Shown: in pieces, positions 35,414 through 44,480 of the stretch
Layout: each line of letters opens with the position of its first letter
Numbering within the stretch: the first letter of the stretch is position 1
Source of the DNA: Peptostreptococcus russellii
GTDB lineage: Bacteria > Bacillota > Clostridia > Peptostreptococcales > Peptostreptococcaceae
Direction of reading: 5' to 3'
Assembly (NCBI RefSeq): GCF_900110295.1
Contig: NZ_FODF01000001.1
Location: 1 to 64,000 of the forward strand
Length of the DNA stretch: 64,000 bases
Position numbers and translations under genes: made by a program
Notes under the pieces: generated by a model
Databases searched by the model: none
What the model was told of the DNA's origin: nothing
What the model saw: only the letters and a program-made list of their open reading frames with translations

Positions 35414-36427
35414 ATGCATATTATTTTTAGTAGAAACTTAGTAGAAATGGTTATGTTTTTTTTCATTTACTCATTTTTAGGATGGGTTGTCGAAGTAGCA
35501 TTTCACGCATTAAAATGTGGGAAATTTATCAATAGAGGAATGCTGGCTGGAGCGGTATGTCCTATATATGGATTTGGAGCAGTAATTATTATTTATCTTT
35601 TAGATCCAATAAAAGATAATTTACTCTTATTATTTCTTGGTTCAGCAATACTATGCACAATTTTAGAGTATATAGCAGGTTTGGCATTAGATAAATTGTT
35701 CCATAAAAGATGGTGGGACTATTCAAATGTTCCTTTTAATATAGGCGGTTATGTATGTTTACAGTTTTCGGTTTACTGGGGAATAGGTGGAATTATACTA
35801 GTTAGAGATATACAGGAGCTAATAAGTAATTTTGTAAATATCTTTAGCACAAAGGTACTTTTAATTGTAGACCTAGTATTTATAATTATGATGATTGTAG
35901 ATACGCTAGCTACAGTAAGGTCAATAAACAAGATGAATAGAAAGTTAGATCTTTTAAGTGAGCTACAAAATGAGATTCATAAAATGAGTGACTTTATAGG
36001 AGAAAATGTTAGTGAAAAAACATTAGAAATAGCAGATAAGAGCCAACCTGTGATAGAAAATCTTGAAATGAAAAAAGCTGAAAGAAAAGCGAAGGCTATA
36101 GAAGCTAAGAAAGAAAGAGAAGAAAATACACAGAAGTTTAAAGAGTCTTTATCTAAAAAATTTAAAAATAAAGAAGTTAATATGGAAAGTGCTTCTGCCA
36201 ATAAGATAAATAAGTTGTCAGAGTCTGTATATGGAGATAATAAGTTCATAAATAAGGATAAGTATACTATTGATGAATTAAAGAAGAAGAAACTTTATAT
36301 ACATAATAAACCAGTAAGTGGAGAAAAGAGACTTTTAAAGGCTTTCCCTAATATTAAAGAAAATAAAAGAAAAGAAGAATTTGATGAAATGCGTGAAAAA
36401 TCTTTAGATAAAAATGAAGAAGCATAA
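35414..36427 (+). CDS. CmpB-like integral membrane protein (PF06541, putative ABC permease)
   Basis: 337 residues. About five membrane spans in residues 5-180, with the family blocks YSFLGWVVEVAFHALKCGKF, NRGMLAGAVCPIYGFGA and KLFHKRWWDYSNVPFN. The last 140 residues are charged, coiled-coil-like and cytoplasmic. The family is annotated as a putative ABC permease, but no ATPase lies nearby and function is unproven. ATG 35414 has GGAGG upstream; the open frame extends 29 codons further back without a ribosome site. Confidence 0.82.
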   Translation: MHIIFSRNLVEMVMFFFIYSFLGWVVEVAFHALKCGKFINRGMLAGAVCPIYGFGAVIIIYLLDPIKDNLLLLFLGSAILCTILEYIAGLALDKLFHKRWWDYSNVPFNIGGYVCLQFSVYWGIGGIILVRDIQELISNFVNIFSTKVLLIVDLVFIIMMIVDTLATVRSINKMNRKLDLLSELQNEIHKMSDFIGENVSEKTLEIADKSQPVIENLEMKKAERKAKAIEAKKEREENTQKFKESLSKKFKNKEVNMESASANKINKLSESVYGDNKFINKDKYTIDELKKKKLYIHNKPVSGEKRLLKAFPNIKENKRKEEFDEMREKSLDKNEEA

Positions 36428-36671
36428 GTTAGTTGTTTTTTAAAACTTAAACTATAAATTAAATATAGTGTTTTAGTTTATATAAGCAGTGCAATTTATG
36501 TCTATAAATCTTGCAAATATCATAAATTTAATATATCATTATTATGTATCTTTTAATAGGAGATGTTAATTTAATTAGTATGACAAAGATATTGCTAATT
36601 GATTTAATTTAATAAACAAAGAACAGAAGTAAAGCTTTAGTTTAATAATAAAAAAGAGGTGGACAAATAAG

Positions 36672-37883
36672 ATGGAAAATAAGAAAATACAGCCAATATT
36701 ATGCGGTGGTGACTTGAACTGCTATAGTGTTGCGAGAGCGTTTCACGAAGAGTATGGAGTTGCTTCAATAGCTTTTGGTAGATACTATTTAGGAGCGACA
36801 AATCATAGTAAGTTTATCGATTTTAGAGAAACTCCTGAAATTACTGACGAATCGAAGTTTGTAAAAATTCTACTTGAAGAAGCAGATAAGCATGGCGATG
36901 ATGAAGTTCTAATTCTTATGGGATGTACAGATGAATATGCAGAGCTTATAATTGATCATAAGGATGAATTAAAAGAAAAGTTTATAGTACCTTACATAGA
37001 CGCTGACTTGAAAAATAAGCTTGTTGAAAAAGAGTCTTTCTATGAAGTATGTGAAAAGTATGGTTTAGATTATCCTAAGACATACATATACAATAAGGGA
37101 GATGAAACTAGAGACTTTGGCTTTAAGTACCCTGTAATAGTAAAGGCTTCAGATAGTATATCATATTTCCAAAATCCATTTGAGGGAATGAATAAAGCTT
37201 ATGTAGCTCATTCAGAAGAAGAATTTAACAATATAATAAATGAAATATACTCACATGGATATGAAAAGAGCATGATAATACAGGACTTTATACCTGGTGA
37301 AGATGATCATATGAGAGTGCTTACTTGTTACTCTGATAGATTTGGTAAGGTGAAGATGATGTGTTTAGGTCATGTTCTTTTAGAAGAACATACTCCTAAG
37401 GGGATAGGTAATCATGCTGCAATAATTACAGAGTATGATGAAGAACTATTAAAGAAGTACAAAAACTTCCTTGAAGATATAGGATATGTAGGATTTTCAA
37501 ATTTCGATATGAAATATGATGACAGAGATGGAAAATATAAAGTATTCGAAATCAATTTAAGGCAAGGAAGAAGTAATTTTTATGTTACTTCATCAGGAAA
37601 CAATGTTGCAAAATATGTTGTTGATGATAGAGTAAAAGAAAAGGATATGGAACTAAAGATTCAAAAAGATGAATTCTACTGGCATGTAATACCAAATTCA
37701 GTAGTATATAAGTATGTAAAGGATAAAGAACTTGTAAATAAGTGCAAGAAGCTTGTAGCAAGTGGAAAGAGTGCACATTCATATGAGTATAAATATGACT
37801 TGAGTGGAAACTTCAAGAGAAGTTTATATATCAAGTTATATAGTATAAATCAGATGAAGAAATTTAAAAAATACTGTAAATAG
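36672..37883 (+). CDS. D-aspartate ligase (Aslfm-like ATP-grasp enzyme)
   Basis: 403 residues of ATP-grasp type. As I recall the Enterococcus faecium enzyme Aslfm, this protein follows it closely: PILCGGDLNCYSVARAF, FYEVCEKYGLDYPKTYI, IIQDFIPGEDDHMRV (~205), MMCLGHVLLEEHTP, GFSNFDMKYDDRDG and FEINLRQGRSNF (~290). Aslfm joins the beta-carboxyl of D-Asp to the Lys side chain of the peptidoglycan precursor. Next come an aspartate racemase, 15 nt away, and a lysine-type MurE: donor, ligase and acceptor in one operon. The start is ATG 36672 behind AGAGGTGG. Confidence 0.9.
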   Translation: MENKKIQPILCGGDLNCYSVARAFHEEYGVASIAFGRYYLGATNHSKFIDFRETPEITDESKFVKILLEEADKHGDDEVLILMGCTDEYAELIIDHKDELKEKFIVPYIDADLKNKLVEKESFYEVCEKYGLDYPKTYIYNKGDETRDFGFKYPVIVKASDSISYFQNPFEGMNKAYVAHSEEEFNNIINEIYSHGYEKSMIIQDFIPGEDDHMRVLTCYSDRFGKVKMMCLGHVLLEEHTPKGIGNHAAIITEYDEELLKKYKNFLEDIGYVGFSNFDMKYDDRDGKYKVFEINLRQGRSNFYVTSSGNNVAKYVVDDRVKEKDMELKIQKDEFYWHVIPNSVVYKYVKDKELVNKCKKLVASGKSAHSYEYKYDLSGNFKRSLYIKLYSINQMKKFKKYCK

Positions 37884-37898
37884 TTTGGAGTAATGAAT

Positions 37899-38612
37899 AT
37901 GAAAGAGAGTGTAACGGTAGGAGTATTAGGTGGATTAGGACCTATGGCTACAGTATATTTCTATGATATGGTTGTAGAGATGACTGATGCTAAAAAAGAC
38001 CAAGACCACGTCGATATGATAATAATGAATAGGGCTACGACTCCAGATAGAACTGCCTATATAGTAGGTGAGTCTGAAGATTCTCCTCTTGAGTATCTAA
38101 TAAGAGATGCTAAGAGACTTGAAGCTGCTGGAGCAGATTTTTTAGTTCTAACTTGTAATACAGCCCATTACTTCCACGAACAAATCAATAACAGTGTGGA
38201 AATACCTCTGCTAAATATGATAGAAGAAACAGTTGATTATGCAATAAAAGAAGGTCATTCAAAAATAGGAATCTTGGCGACAACTGGTAATATTAAAATG
38301 GAAAACTATCAAAAAATGTGCAGAGAAAAGGGAGTAGATTTCTATGTCCCAGGCAGTGAAATACAGAAAAAAGTAATGAAAATAATATATGAAGATGTTA
38401 AGGCTGGTAATAAAGCTGACATGAGTATATTTAATGAGATAGTTGAAGATTTAAAGAAAAATGGATGCGACTGTGCAATACTTGGATGTACAGAGTTATC
38501 TATAATTAAAAAAGATGAAAAATTGCCAGATGAGTTTTTTATAGATTCGTCAGAGGTTTTGGCGATGAATACTATAGTAAAGTCAGGGAGAAAACTCAAA
38601 GACAGAGTCTAA
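37899..38612 (+). CDS. Aspartate racemase (Asp/Glu racemase family)
   Basis: 237 residues. PLP-independent racemase with both catalytic cysteines: TCNTAHYF (Cys about 86) and GCTELS (Cys about 197). The opening [16 protein letters not shown] is that of aspartate racemases rather than MurI. It should supply D-Asp for the neighbouring ligase. ATG 37899 has TTGGAG 8 nt upstream; the ATG at 37893 is too close. Confidence 0.9.
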   Translation: MKESVTVGVLGGLGPMATVYFYDMVVEMTDAKKDQDHVDMIIMNRATTPDRTAYIVGESEDSPLEYLIRDAKRLEAAGADFLVLTCNTAHYFHEQINNSVEIPLLNMIEETVDYAIKEGHSKIGILATTGNIKMENYQKMCREKGVDFYVPGSEIQKKVMKIIYEDVKAGNKADMSIFNEIVEDLKKNGCDCAILGCTELSIIKKDEKLPDEFFIDSSEVLAMNTIVKSGRKLKDRV

Positions 38613-38627
38613 TAAGAGGTGTATAAT

Positions 38628-40124
38628 ATGAAACTCAATAAGATAATAGAAGGGCTTGAGTGTGAAATAAGCTCAAGTATTTCAGAACTAGAAGGTTTAG
38701 AAATAGAAGATATAGTTTACGATTCTAGAAATGCTAAAGAAAAAACTATATTTGTTGCAATAAAAGGCGAAACAATGGATGGACATAGTTTTATAGCAAA
38801 TGCTTATGAAAATGGATGTAGAGTATTTGTTGTAGACCAAGATGTTGAAGTAGAGAAAGATGCCGTAAAAATAAAGGTTGAAGATAGTAGAACTGCCTTA
38901 TCTAAGATGTCATCTAACTTCTTTGGAAACCCATCTGAAAGAATAAAGGTAATAGGTGTTACTGGAACAAAGGGTAAGACTACTATTACTAATTATATAA
39001 AGACTGTCCTTTCAGAATCTGGAATGAATACAGGAGTTATAGGTACTAATGGTGTATTCTATAATGATGTAAAGGCAAAGACAGTAAATACTACTCCAGA
39101 AAGTTATGAACTTCAAAAAACAATAAAAGAAATGGCAGATGCTGGGGTAGATTGTGTAGCAATGGAAGTTTCTTCAAGCGGACTAATGATGAATAGGGTA
39201 AATGATATAAAATTTGATATAGGTGTTTATACAAACTTATCGCCTGATCATATAGGACCTAAAGAACATCCTACATTTGAAGATTACAGATATTGTAAGA
39301 GTCTGTTGTTCTCTCTATGCAAGCACGGTATAGCTAATTTAGATGATGACAATGCTTGGTATATGATTGAAAATGCAAAGTGCGACATTGCAACTTTCTC
39401 TATACATAAGGATAGTGATCTAAAGGCAGATAATATTAAGCTTACAAGAGATGAAAAGACTCTAGGAGTGGAATTTGATTATATTTATAAGGGAGAAACA
39501 AAAACTCATACTCACATATGTTCTCCTGGAGAATTTAGTATTTACAATGCCTTGGCAGTAATATCAGTATGTAAGTATCTAGGTATAGATAAGGAAAAAA
39601 TGCTAAAATCCCTATCAAATGCAAAAGTTGATGGAAGAGTAGAGGTTTTACCAGTTCTTCCGTATGCAACTGTAGTAGTGGATTATGCTCATAACGGAAT
39701 GAGTCTTGAAAATGTACTTAATACGCTTTTAATGTATAAACCAAATAGAATGATATCACTATTTGGATCTATTGGCGGAAGATGTGCAATTAGAAGAAAA
39801 GAGTTAGGTGATGTTGCAGCTGAACTTTCAGATATAACTGTTATCACAACAGATAACCCTGATGATGAAGATCCTATGGATATAATAAATGACATTGCCA
39901 AGTCTTATGAAAACTCAGACTGTGAAATATACAAAATAGTCGATAGAGCAGAAGCTATTTACAAAGCCCTAAGTATTGCTGAAGAAGGCGATATGATCCT
40001 TATAACTGGAAAGGGACATGAAAAGTACCAGATAATAAATGGTGAAAGAGTTTTCTATGATGAAAAGGGTGAAGTAATTAAGGCTGGAGAAAGAGTAAGA
40101 AAAGAAAAAGGTATAGAGTTATAA
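38628..40124 (+). CDS. murE: UDP-MurNAc-tripeptide synthetase, L-lysine type
   Basis: 498 residues, Mur ligase fold. Adds the third amino acid of the stem peptide. The N-terminal VYDSRNAKEKTIFVAIKG, ATP loop GVTGTKGKTT (~110-119), MEVSSSGLMMNRV and VVDYAHNG are typical. The substrate motif reads DNPDDEDP (409-416), lacking the Arg of the DAP-type DNPR and resembling the L-Lys enzyme of Staphylococcus aureus (DNPANDDP). Start ATG 38628 follows AGAGGTG; a GTG at 38619 overlaps that site. It is the only murE in the window, outside the division cluster. Confidence 0.93.
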   Translation: MKLNKIIEGLECEISSSISELEGLEIEDIVYDSRNAKEKTIFVAIKGETMDGHSFIANAYENGCRVFVVDQDVEVEKDAVKIKVEDSRTALSKMSSNFFGNPSERIKVIGVTGTKGKTTITNYIKTVLSESGMNTGVIGTNGVFYNDVKAKTVNTTPESYELQKTIKEMADAGVDCVAMEVSSSGLMMNRVNDIKFDIGVYTNLSPDHIGPKEHPTFEDYRYCKSLLFSLCKHGIANLDDDNAWYMIENAKCDIATFSIHKDSDLKADNIKLTRDEKTLGVEFDYIYKGETKTHTHICSPGEFSIYNALAVISVCKYLGIDKEKMLKSLSNAKVDGRVEVLPVLPYATVVVDYAHNGMSLENVLNTLLMYKPNRMISLFGSIGGRCAIRRKELGDVAAELSDITVITTDNPDDEDPMDIINDIAKSYENSDCEIYKIVDRAEAIYKALSIAEEGDMILITGKGHEKYQIINGERVFYDEKGEVIKAGERVRKEKGIEL

Positions 40125-40189
40125 AGAAAGTGTATTTGAAAGAATGCATATATAAAATAAAAACAAACTTAAAAGTCTAAATAAAATGG

Positions 40190-40229
40190 CGGTATAGAAT
40201 CAATATTATTTTGATTTTATACCGTTGTT
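40190..40229 (+). terminator. Terminator of the D-Asp/murE operon
   Basis: CGGTATAGAATCAA pairs with TTGATTTTATACCG (one G-T pair) around a 7-nt loop; TTGTTTT follows. Confidence 0.7.
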
Positions 40230-40342
40230 TTCAATTAAAAAGATTTGATTGTGTTGACCACTTATTAATATCAAGTTATAATTAATCTGTAGGTATATTT
40301 TAAGCATTTACACTTTCAAACATTCAAATAAGGAGGTTTATT

Positions 40343-41749
40343 ATGCAAAATTATATAATAGACGGCGATATAATTTTAAGTGCAGATAACAGAAAGAAAT
40401 ATGCAATATCAATTGGAGTATGTTTAGCTATTATTTTAATTACTTTTTTTATGCCCATAATATCTTTTTATGGACAATCAGTTAGCATTTTTGATATTTT
40501 CGGTATAGCGGGTACAGTAGACAGTCTTGCTTCTATAACGGGTACAAGTCAATATATAGGAAATAATTATAGAATGCTAATATTTATCATATTTTTCCTT
40601 CCAGTTTTAGTAGTTGGAATCGTATCCTTTATTAATCTTAAAAGGACGAGTAGATTTTATGCAACAGTAACAATAGTGGTATCAGTAGTAGGAGCCATTT
40701 ATTCATATATATTAAGTATGGTAATTGCTGGAACAGCAGAGACTTTGTCAGCCTTTAGAATGGGACCTGTAGTTGTTCAAGTTATAGCTTATGCATTTAT
40801 AGCAATATTTACATATATATTTATCAGAGAGCCTATATCAGCCCAAATGAAAGGTAAAATATATTATGGGGACCCTTCAGCTTTTGAAAATATAAGACAA
40901 TCAAAGAAATCTAATAAGAGAACTCAGAGAAAATCAAGTAATTCAACAGAAAATGGAAGAAATATAAATAGAAGTTCAAAAATGTCAAAATTTGAATTGG
41001 AAAATATGAAACTTAAAGATATGCTTTTTTCTATAAAAAGAAATATAGGAGAATATATTTATAGCAATAAAATAGTAGACTCTAATACGGCTATATTAAT
41101 AGAAAAAGTAGATGATTATTATGAAAAAATAGGTAAAAATATAGTTGAATTATTGAGATCAGACAATAAAAAAATATGTTCTGGATGTGGAAATATTTCT
41201 CCTACAGAAAGTAATTTTTGTAGTGAATGTGGAAAAAGATACTTACAAGATCAAAAGTACAGTAGAGAAAAATATATAGACTTTTCCAAAGGATTTATAG
41301 ATATAAGAGCAAAGAATCAAATTATGGCAAATATAAAGCAAGAAAACCAAAGAATATTAGGAGAGATACAAGAAACTTTTGCAAATATTGGTGATGTAAT
41401 CTATAAAAGCCAAAGCAATTATGGTGAAAAAATTGCGAAAGATATAGAAGAAATAAAATCAATAGAAAAGAAGATAAAGGAAAATAGAGATGCATATCTA
41501 AAAGAAAAGGGCTTGATAATTTGTAGTAACTGTAAAAGTGAAATCAAAAAAGATTCAAAGTTCTGTGATCAGTGTGGAGTAAAAGTAGTTTCAGATGAAG
41601 ATAAAAAAGACAAAAAAATAAATATCGATAAAAAAACTGAAAAAAATATAGAAATTGAAAAAGAAGAAATAGAAGAAATAAAGGAAGAAGTCAAAGAAAA
41701 AACTAAAGAAGAAGTGAAGAAAGAAGTTGAGGAAGATAGCGAGGAATAA
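40343..41749 (+). CDS. Membrane protein with two zinc ribbons and an acidic tail
   Basis: 468 residues. Four predicted membrane spans (about 22-42, 78-98, 105-130, 138-160), then a long cytoplasmic part. Two zinc ribbons: CSGCGN...FCSECG (~278-296) and CSNCKS...FCDQCG (~393-411), separated by a helical region. The end (from ~415) is almost pure Lys/Glu/Ile repeats. The family is not recognised beyond zinc-ribbon domains. GGAGG precedes ATG 40343. Monocistronic, between two terminators. A scaffolding or sensing role is possible but unsupported. Confidence 0.8.
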   Translation: MQNYIIDGDIILSADNRKKYAISIGVCLAIILITFFMPIISFYGQSVSIFDIFGIAGTVDSLASITGTSQYIGNNYRMLIFIIFFLPVLVVGIVSFINLKRTSRFYATVTIVVSVVGAIYSYILSMVIAGTAETLSAFRMGPVVVQVIAYAFIAIFTYIFIREPISAQMKGKIYYGDPSAFENIRQSKKSNKRTQRKSSNSTENGRNINRSSKMSKFELENMKLKDMLFSIKRNIGEYIYSNKIVDSNTAILIEKVDDYYEKIGKNIVELLRSDNKKICSGCGNISPTESNFCSECGKRYLQDQKYSREKYIDFSKGFIDIRAKNQIMANIKQENQRILGEIQETFANIGDVIYKSQSNYGEKIAKDIEEIKSIEKKIKENRDAYLKEKGLIICSNCKSEIKKDSKFCDQCGVKVVSDEDKKDKKINIDKKTEKNIEIEKEEIEEIKEEVKEKTKEEVKKEVEEDSEE

Positions 41750-41787
41750 AATAGAAGCATTAACAAATAAAAAATAGAAGTAATTCA

Positions 41788-41820
41788 AATTGCCACAGAG
41801 AAATCTGTGGTAATTTTTTT
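41788..41820 (+). terminator. Terminator of the zinc-ribbon membrane protein gene
   Basis: AATTGCCACAGA / TCTGTGGTAATT with a GAAA tetraloop and T7. Confidence 0.88.
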
Positions 41821-41927
41821 GATTTGCTTAGTAGAAAAAGTCTTTAAGGGCTAATTTAAAGTTTACAATAAAAGATAAGTAGCCTACAATAGATAATAGG
41901 TTTAAATAAAATTTTTGAGAGGTTGAA

Positions 41928-42812
41928 ATGAAAAGATACTTAGTTGTATACAATCCAATTGCTGGAAAAAATAATAAAAAAAACTGGGTGGATAAGCTTG
42001 TAAAAGAGATAGAAAAAAGTGGAGGTAGAGCAGACCTTGTTACTACGGAATATGCAGGTCATGCAAGGGAAATATCTTATAAATACGCAAAAGATTATGA
42101 TGTTTTAGTATCTGCTGGTGGAGACGGAACTCTTAATGAGCTTGCAACAGGAATTTTGGAAGCAAAATCAAAAGTTGTTTTAGGAATACTACCAATTGGA
42201 TCAGGTAATGACTATTATAGAAACTTTGCCAGCCCAAAGGACATTAAAAAGGCAATAGACACAATAATAAATGGCAAAATTAAAATGGTAGATATTGGAA
42301 AAGGCAATTCTGGTAGATACTTGTTAAATATAGCTAGTATAGGACTTGATTGTTTAACTGTAAAGAAGGCTAAGAAGTTAAAAAAAATATTTGGTGGTTC
42401 TTTAGGATACCTTTTTTCTTTGATTTATTCCATTGTAGTTTTCAAGAAACAAAATTTAAAGATAAATATAGATGATAGAGAAATAGAAGCTAAAAGTGTT
42501 TTATATTGTTTTGGCAAAGGTAAGAGCTACGGCGGTGGAATTAGAATAATGCCTTGGGTAGACTCATCAGATGGAGTATTTCATATGGTCAACATTGTTG
42601 ACGTTAATAAATTTATTTTGATACTGCTTTCTCCATCTATAGCTTTGGGAAAGCATACAGTTTTTAAAAAGTATGTAAAAACCTACAATGCTAAAAAAAT
42701 AAAAGTTGAATCCGAGAAAACTTATGATTTTAATTTAGATGGAGAAATTTTGGAAAACAGTAATTTTATTGAATATGAGTGTATTGAAAATGCCTTAGGC
42801 ATACTTGTATAA
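41928..42812 (+). CDS. Lipid kinase of the diacylglycerol kinase family (DgkB/YegS type)
   Basis: 294 residues, cytoplasmic face of the membrane. The ATP-binding SAGGDGTLNEL lies at about 62-72; LGILPIGSGNDYYRN and a C-terminal FNLDGEIL are typical of DAGK_cat enzymes. It would phosphorylate diacylglycerol (or a related lipid), recycling the lipid released by lipoteichoic acid synthesis. The exact lipid is not determinable. GAGAGG-type site before ATG 41928. Confidence 0.9.
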   Translation: MKRYLVVYNPIAGKNNKKNWVDKLVKEIEKSGGRADLVTTEYAGHAREISYKYAKDYDVLVSAGGDGTLNELATGILEAKSKVVLGILPIGSGNDYYRNFASPKDIKKAIDTIINGKIKMVDIGKGNSGRYLLNIASIGLDCLTVKKAKKLKKIFGGSLGYLFSLIYSIVVFKKQNLKINIDDREIEAKSVLYCFGKGKSYGGGIRIMPWVDSSDGVFHMVNIVDVNKFILILLSPSIALGKHTVFKKYVKTYNAKKIKVESEKTYDFNLDGEILENSNFIEYECIENALGILV

Positions 42813-42815
42813 AAA

Positions 42816-42876
42816 AAGACCCTATGAAAATTTAAGCACTTAGCTAAGTAAACTTATATATTTTCAAAGGGTTTTA
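42816..42876. terminator. Terminator between convergent lipid-kinase and DUF308 genes
   Basis: AAGACCCTATGAAAAT pairs imperfectly with ATATTTTCAAAGGGTTTT around a long loop; A- and T-runs on both sides suit both strands. Confidence 0.65.
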
Positions 42877-42887
42877 TTTATATAGAA

Positions 42888-43448
42888 TTAATTAAGATTT
42901 CTAAATGACATATTACTTATTCTCTTGTCATTTCTTCCTGTGATTGCGAAGATAATGTATTCAATTCCTGAAACAAGGAATGTAACTCCTAGAACAAATG
43001 CTAGTGATATAGCAGCAACCCAAGGATTTATTATTATACATATTCCACCTATAAGTAAAACAATATTTGCGAGTATTCCTATTATGTAAAGACCTATATT
43101 TATATCCTTTAAAATTGAAATAGAAAGGAAGTTGTTTACAGAGTCATATATAAACCAAATTGCAAGAATATAGGCAAATACATTATTCGCAAACATAGGC
43201 TTTACTATAAATATTATACCGACTAATGAAAGAAGTATTCCTAAAACTAAAAAAGCATTTGCCTTAAATAAGATAATATTTCTAGTTTTAAAGTAAAGAT
43301 ATATAAAGTGAATACCCTTTACAATAGCAATTATTCCGATAAGGTAACCGAGCATTACAAAAGCTGTAACTGGTCTATTAAATATAAAGACAGAACAGAC
43401 TATTAGTAATACACCAAGAATTAGTTCAATTAAGTTTCTTTTGTTCAT
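42888..43448 (-). CDS. DUF308/HdeD-like membrane protein
   Basis: 186 residues, almost entirely hydrophobic, six predicted membrane spans, with the recurring DUF308 pattern (ILGVLLIVCSVFIFNRP, LVLGILLSLVGIIFIVKP, GGICIIINPW). The family includes the acid-resistance protein HdeD, but function in Gram-positives is unknown. GGGAGG precedes ATG 43448. Single minus-strand gene. Confidence 0.85.
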   Translation of the reverse strand: MNKRNLIELILGVLLIVCSVFIFNRPVTAFVMLGYLIGIIAIVKGIHFIYLYFKTRNIILFKANAFLVLGILLSLVGIIFIVKPMFANNVFAYILAIWFIYDSVNNFLSISILKDINIGLYIIGILANIVLLIGGICIIINPWVAAISLAFVLGVTFLVSGIEYIIFAITGRNDKRISNMSFRNLN

Positions 43449-43816
43449 AAAAATACCTCCCTAATATATTAATAATATTATAACATATATACTTTAAAAT
43501 AAAGAGATATATAAGGAATAATTAAATGAAAAGACTATTCTTTAATATGTGTATAGATTTTAAGTAGGTAAAATAAAAATATTAAAAGATATAATCTATA
43601 ATTAAACTTTTAAAAATAGAAAAAAACATTTATTATAAAAATTTACTTATGGTATGATAGAATATAAATATAGATGTTATTAAATAGTAATAAGACAGAT
43701 ATAAGAAATGTCTATGAATTTTAAGCTATTATATAGGTTAGAATATATAGCTATGTATTTAAAAATATTTTATTTTCATAGAAAATATATCTTGTATTTA
43801 GTAGAGGATTAAAGAT
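43449..43816. other. AT-rich divergent gap
   Basis: 368 nt between divergent small membrane-protein genes. No ORF, no strong inverted repeat. Promoters must lie here, but no pair stands out. Confidence 0.4.
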
Positions 43817-44236
43817 ATGAAAGTTTTTAAAATAATGATGTATATTATAGAGCTTTTAGGGGTTATTTTGTATTTTATAATAAATTATTTTGCAAATACT
43901 AATGTATTAGTTATGAAAGAAGCCTTGTATAGGAATAATATGATTTCAGCATATGATTTGTCAGGAAAGATTTCCTTTATTATGTTGATAGTATTCTTTA
44001 TATTGGTAGCTGTGAATATGATTTTAATGTCAAGAAGAAGATATAAATGTGTACAAGATATCTATTTTAGTGTTTTGATATTAGTCTCATGTGCAGCTGC
44101 AGTAAAATGTTTCAATGTAAGGAACTTATTTACATATTATTATCTTTTAATTACAATGGCTATAATTTTAGCATGTGAGATTGCTAAAATATTTATTAAT
44201 TTAAAGTATAAAGTATCTAATTGCACTAAAATATAA
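43817..44236 (+). CDS. Small membrane protein, unrecognised
   Basis: 139 residues with four predicted membrane spans (about 5-25, 52-70, 82-98, 106-128) and short loops. No family recognised. The ribosome site is AGAGGAT before ATG 43817. A good terminator 25 nt after the stop supports a real single-gene unit. Confidence 0.65.
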   Translation: MKVFKIMMYIIELLGVILYFIINYFANTNVLVMKEALYRNNMISAYDLSGKISFIMLIVFFILVAVNMILMSRRRYKCVQDIYFSVLILVSCAAAVKCFNVRNLFTYYYLLITMAIILACEIAKIFINLKYKVSNCTKI

Positions 44237-44260
44237 AATATAGAAATATGCTTACATTAA

Positions 44261-44289
44261 GAGGTTATCGTATTTGCGATAACCTTTTA
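44261..44289 (+). terminator. Terminator of small membrane protein gene
   Basis: GGTTATCG (44263-44270) pairs with CGATAACC (44277-44284), then TTTT. Confidence 0.75.
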
Positions 44290-44480
44290 AATTTGGATTT
44301 TATATATAAATTGAGCATATAATAAAAAGGGGCTATAAGATTGATTTTATAACGTCTTTAAGATATAATAAATAGTGTTGAAAAAAGAGAATTATAGTTT
44401 ATGTATTTTTTATTAATAAAGTGAAAGATAAAAATAAGCGTAATTATATGAAAGAAATAGATTTTTGGAGGTAATAAATT

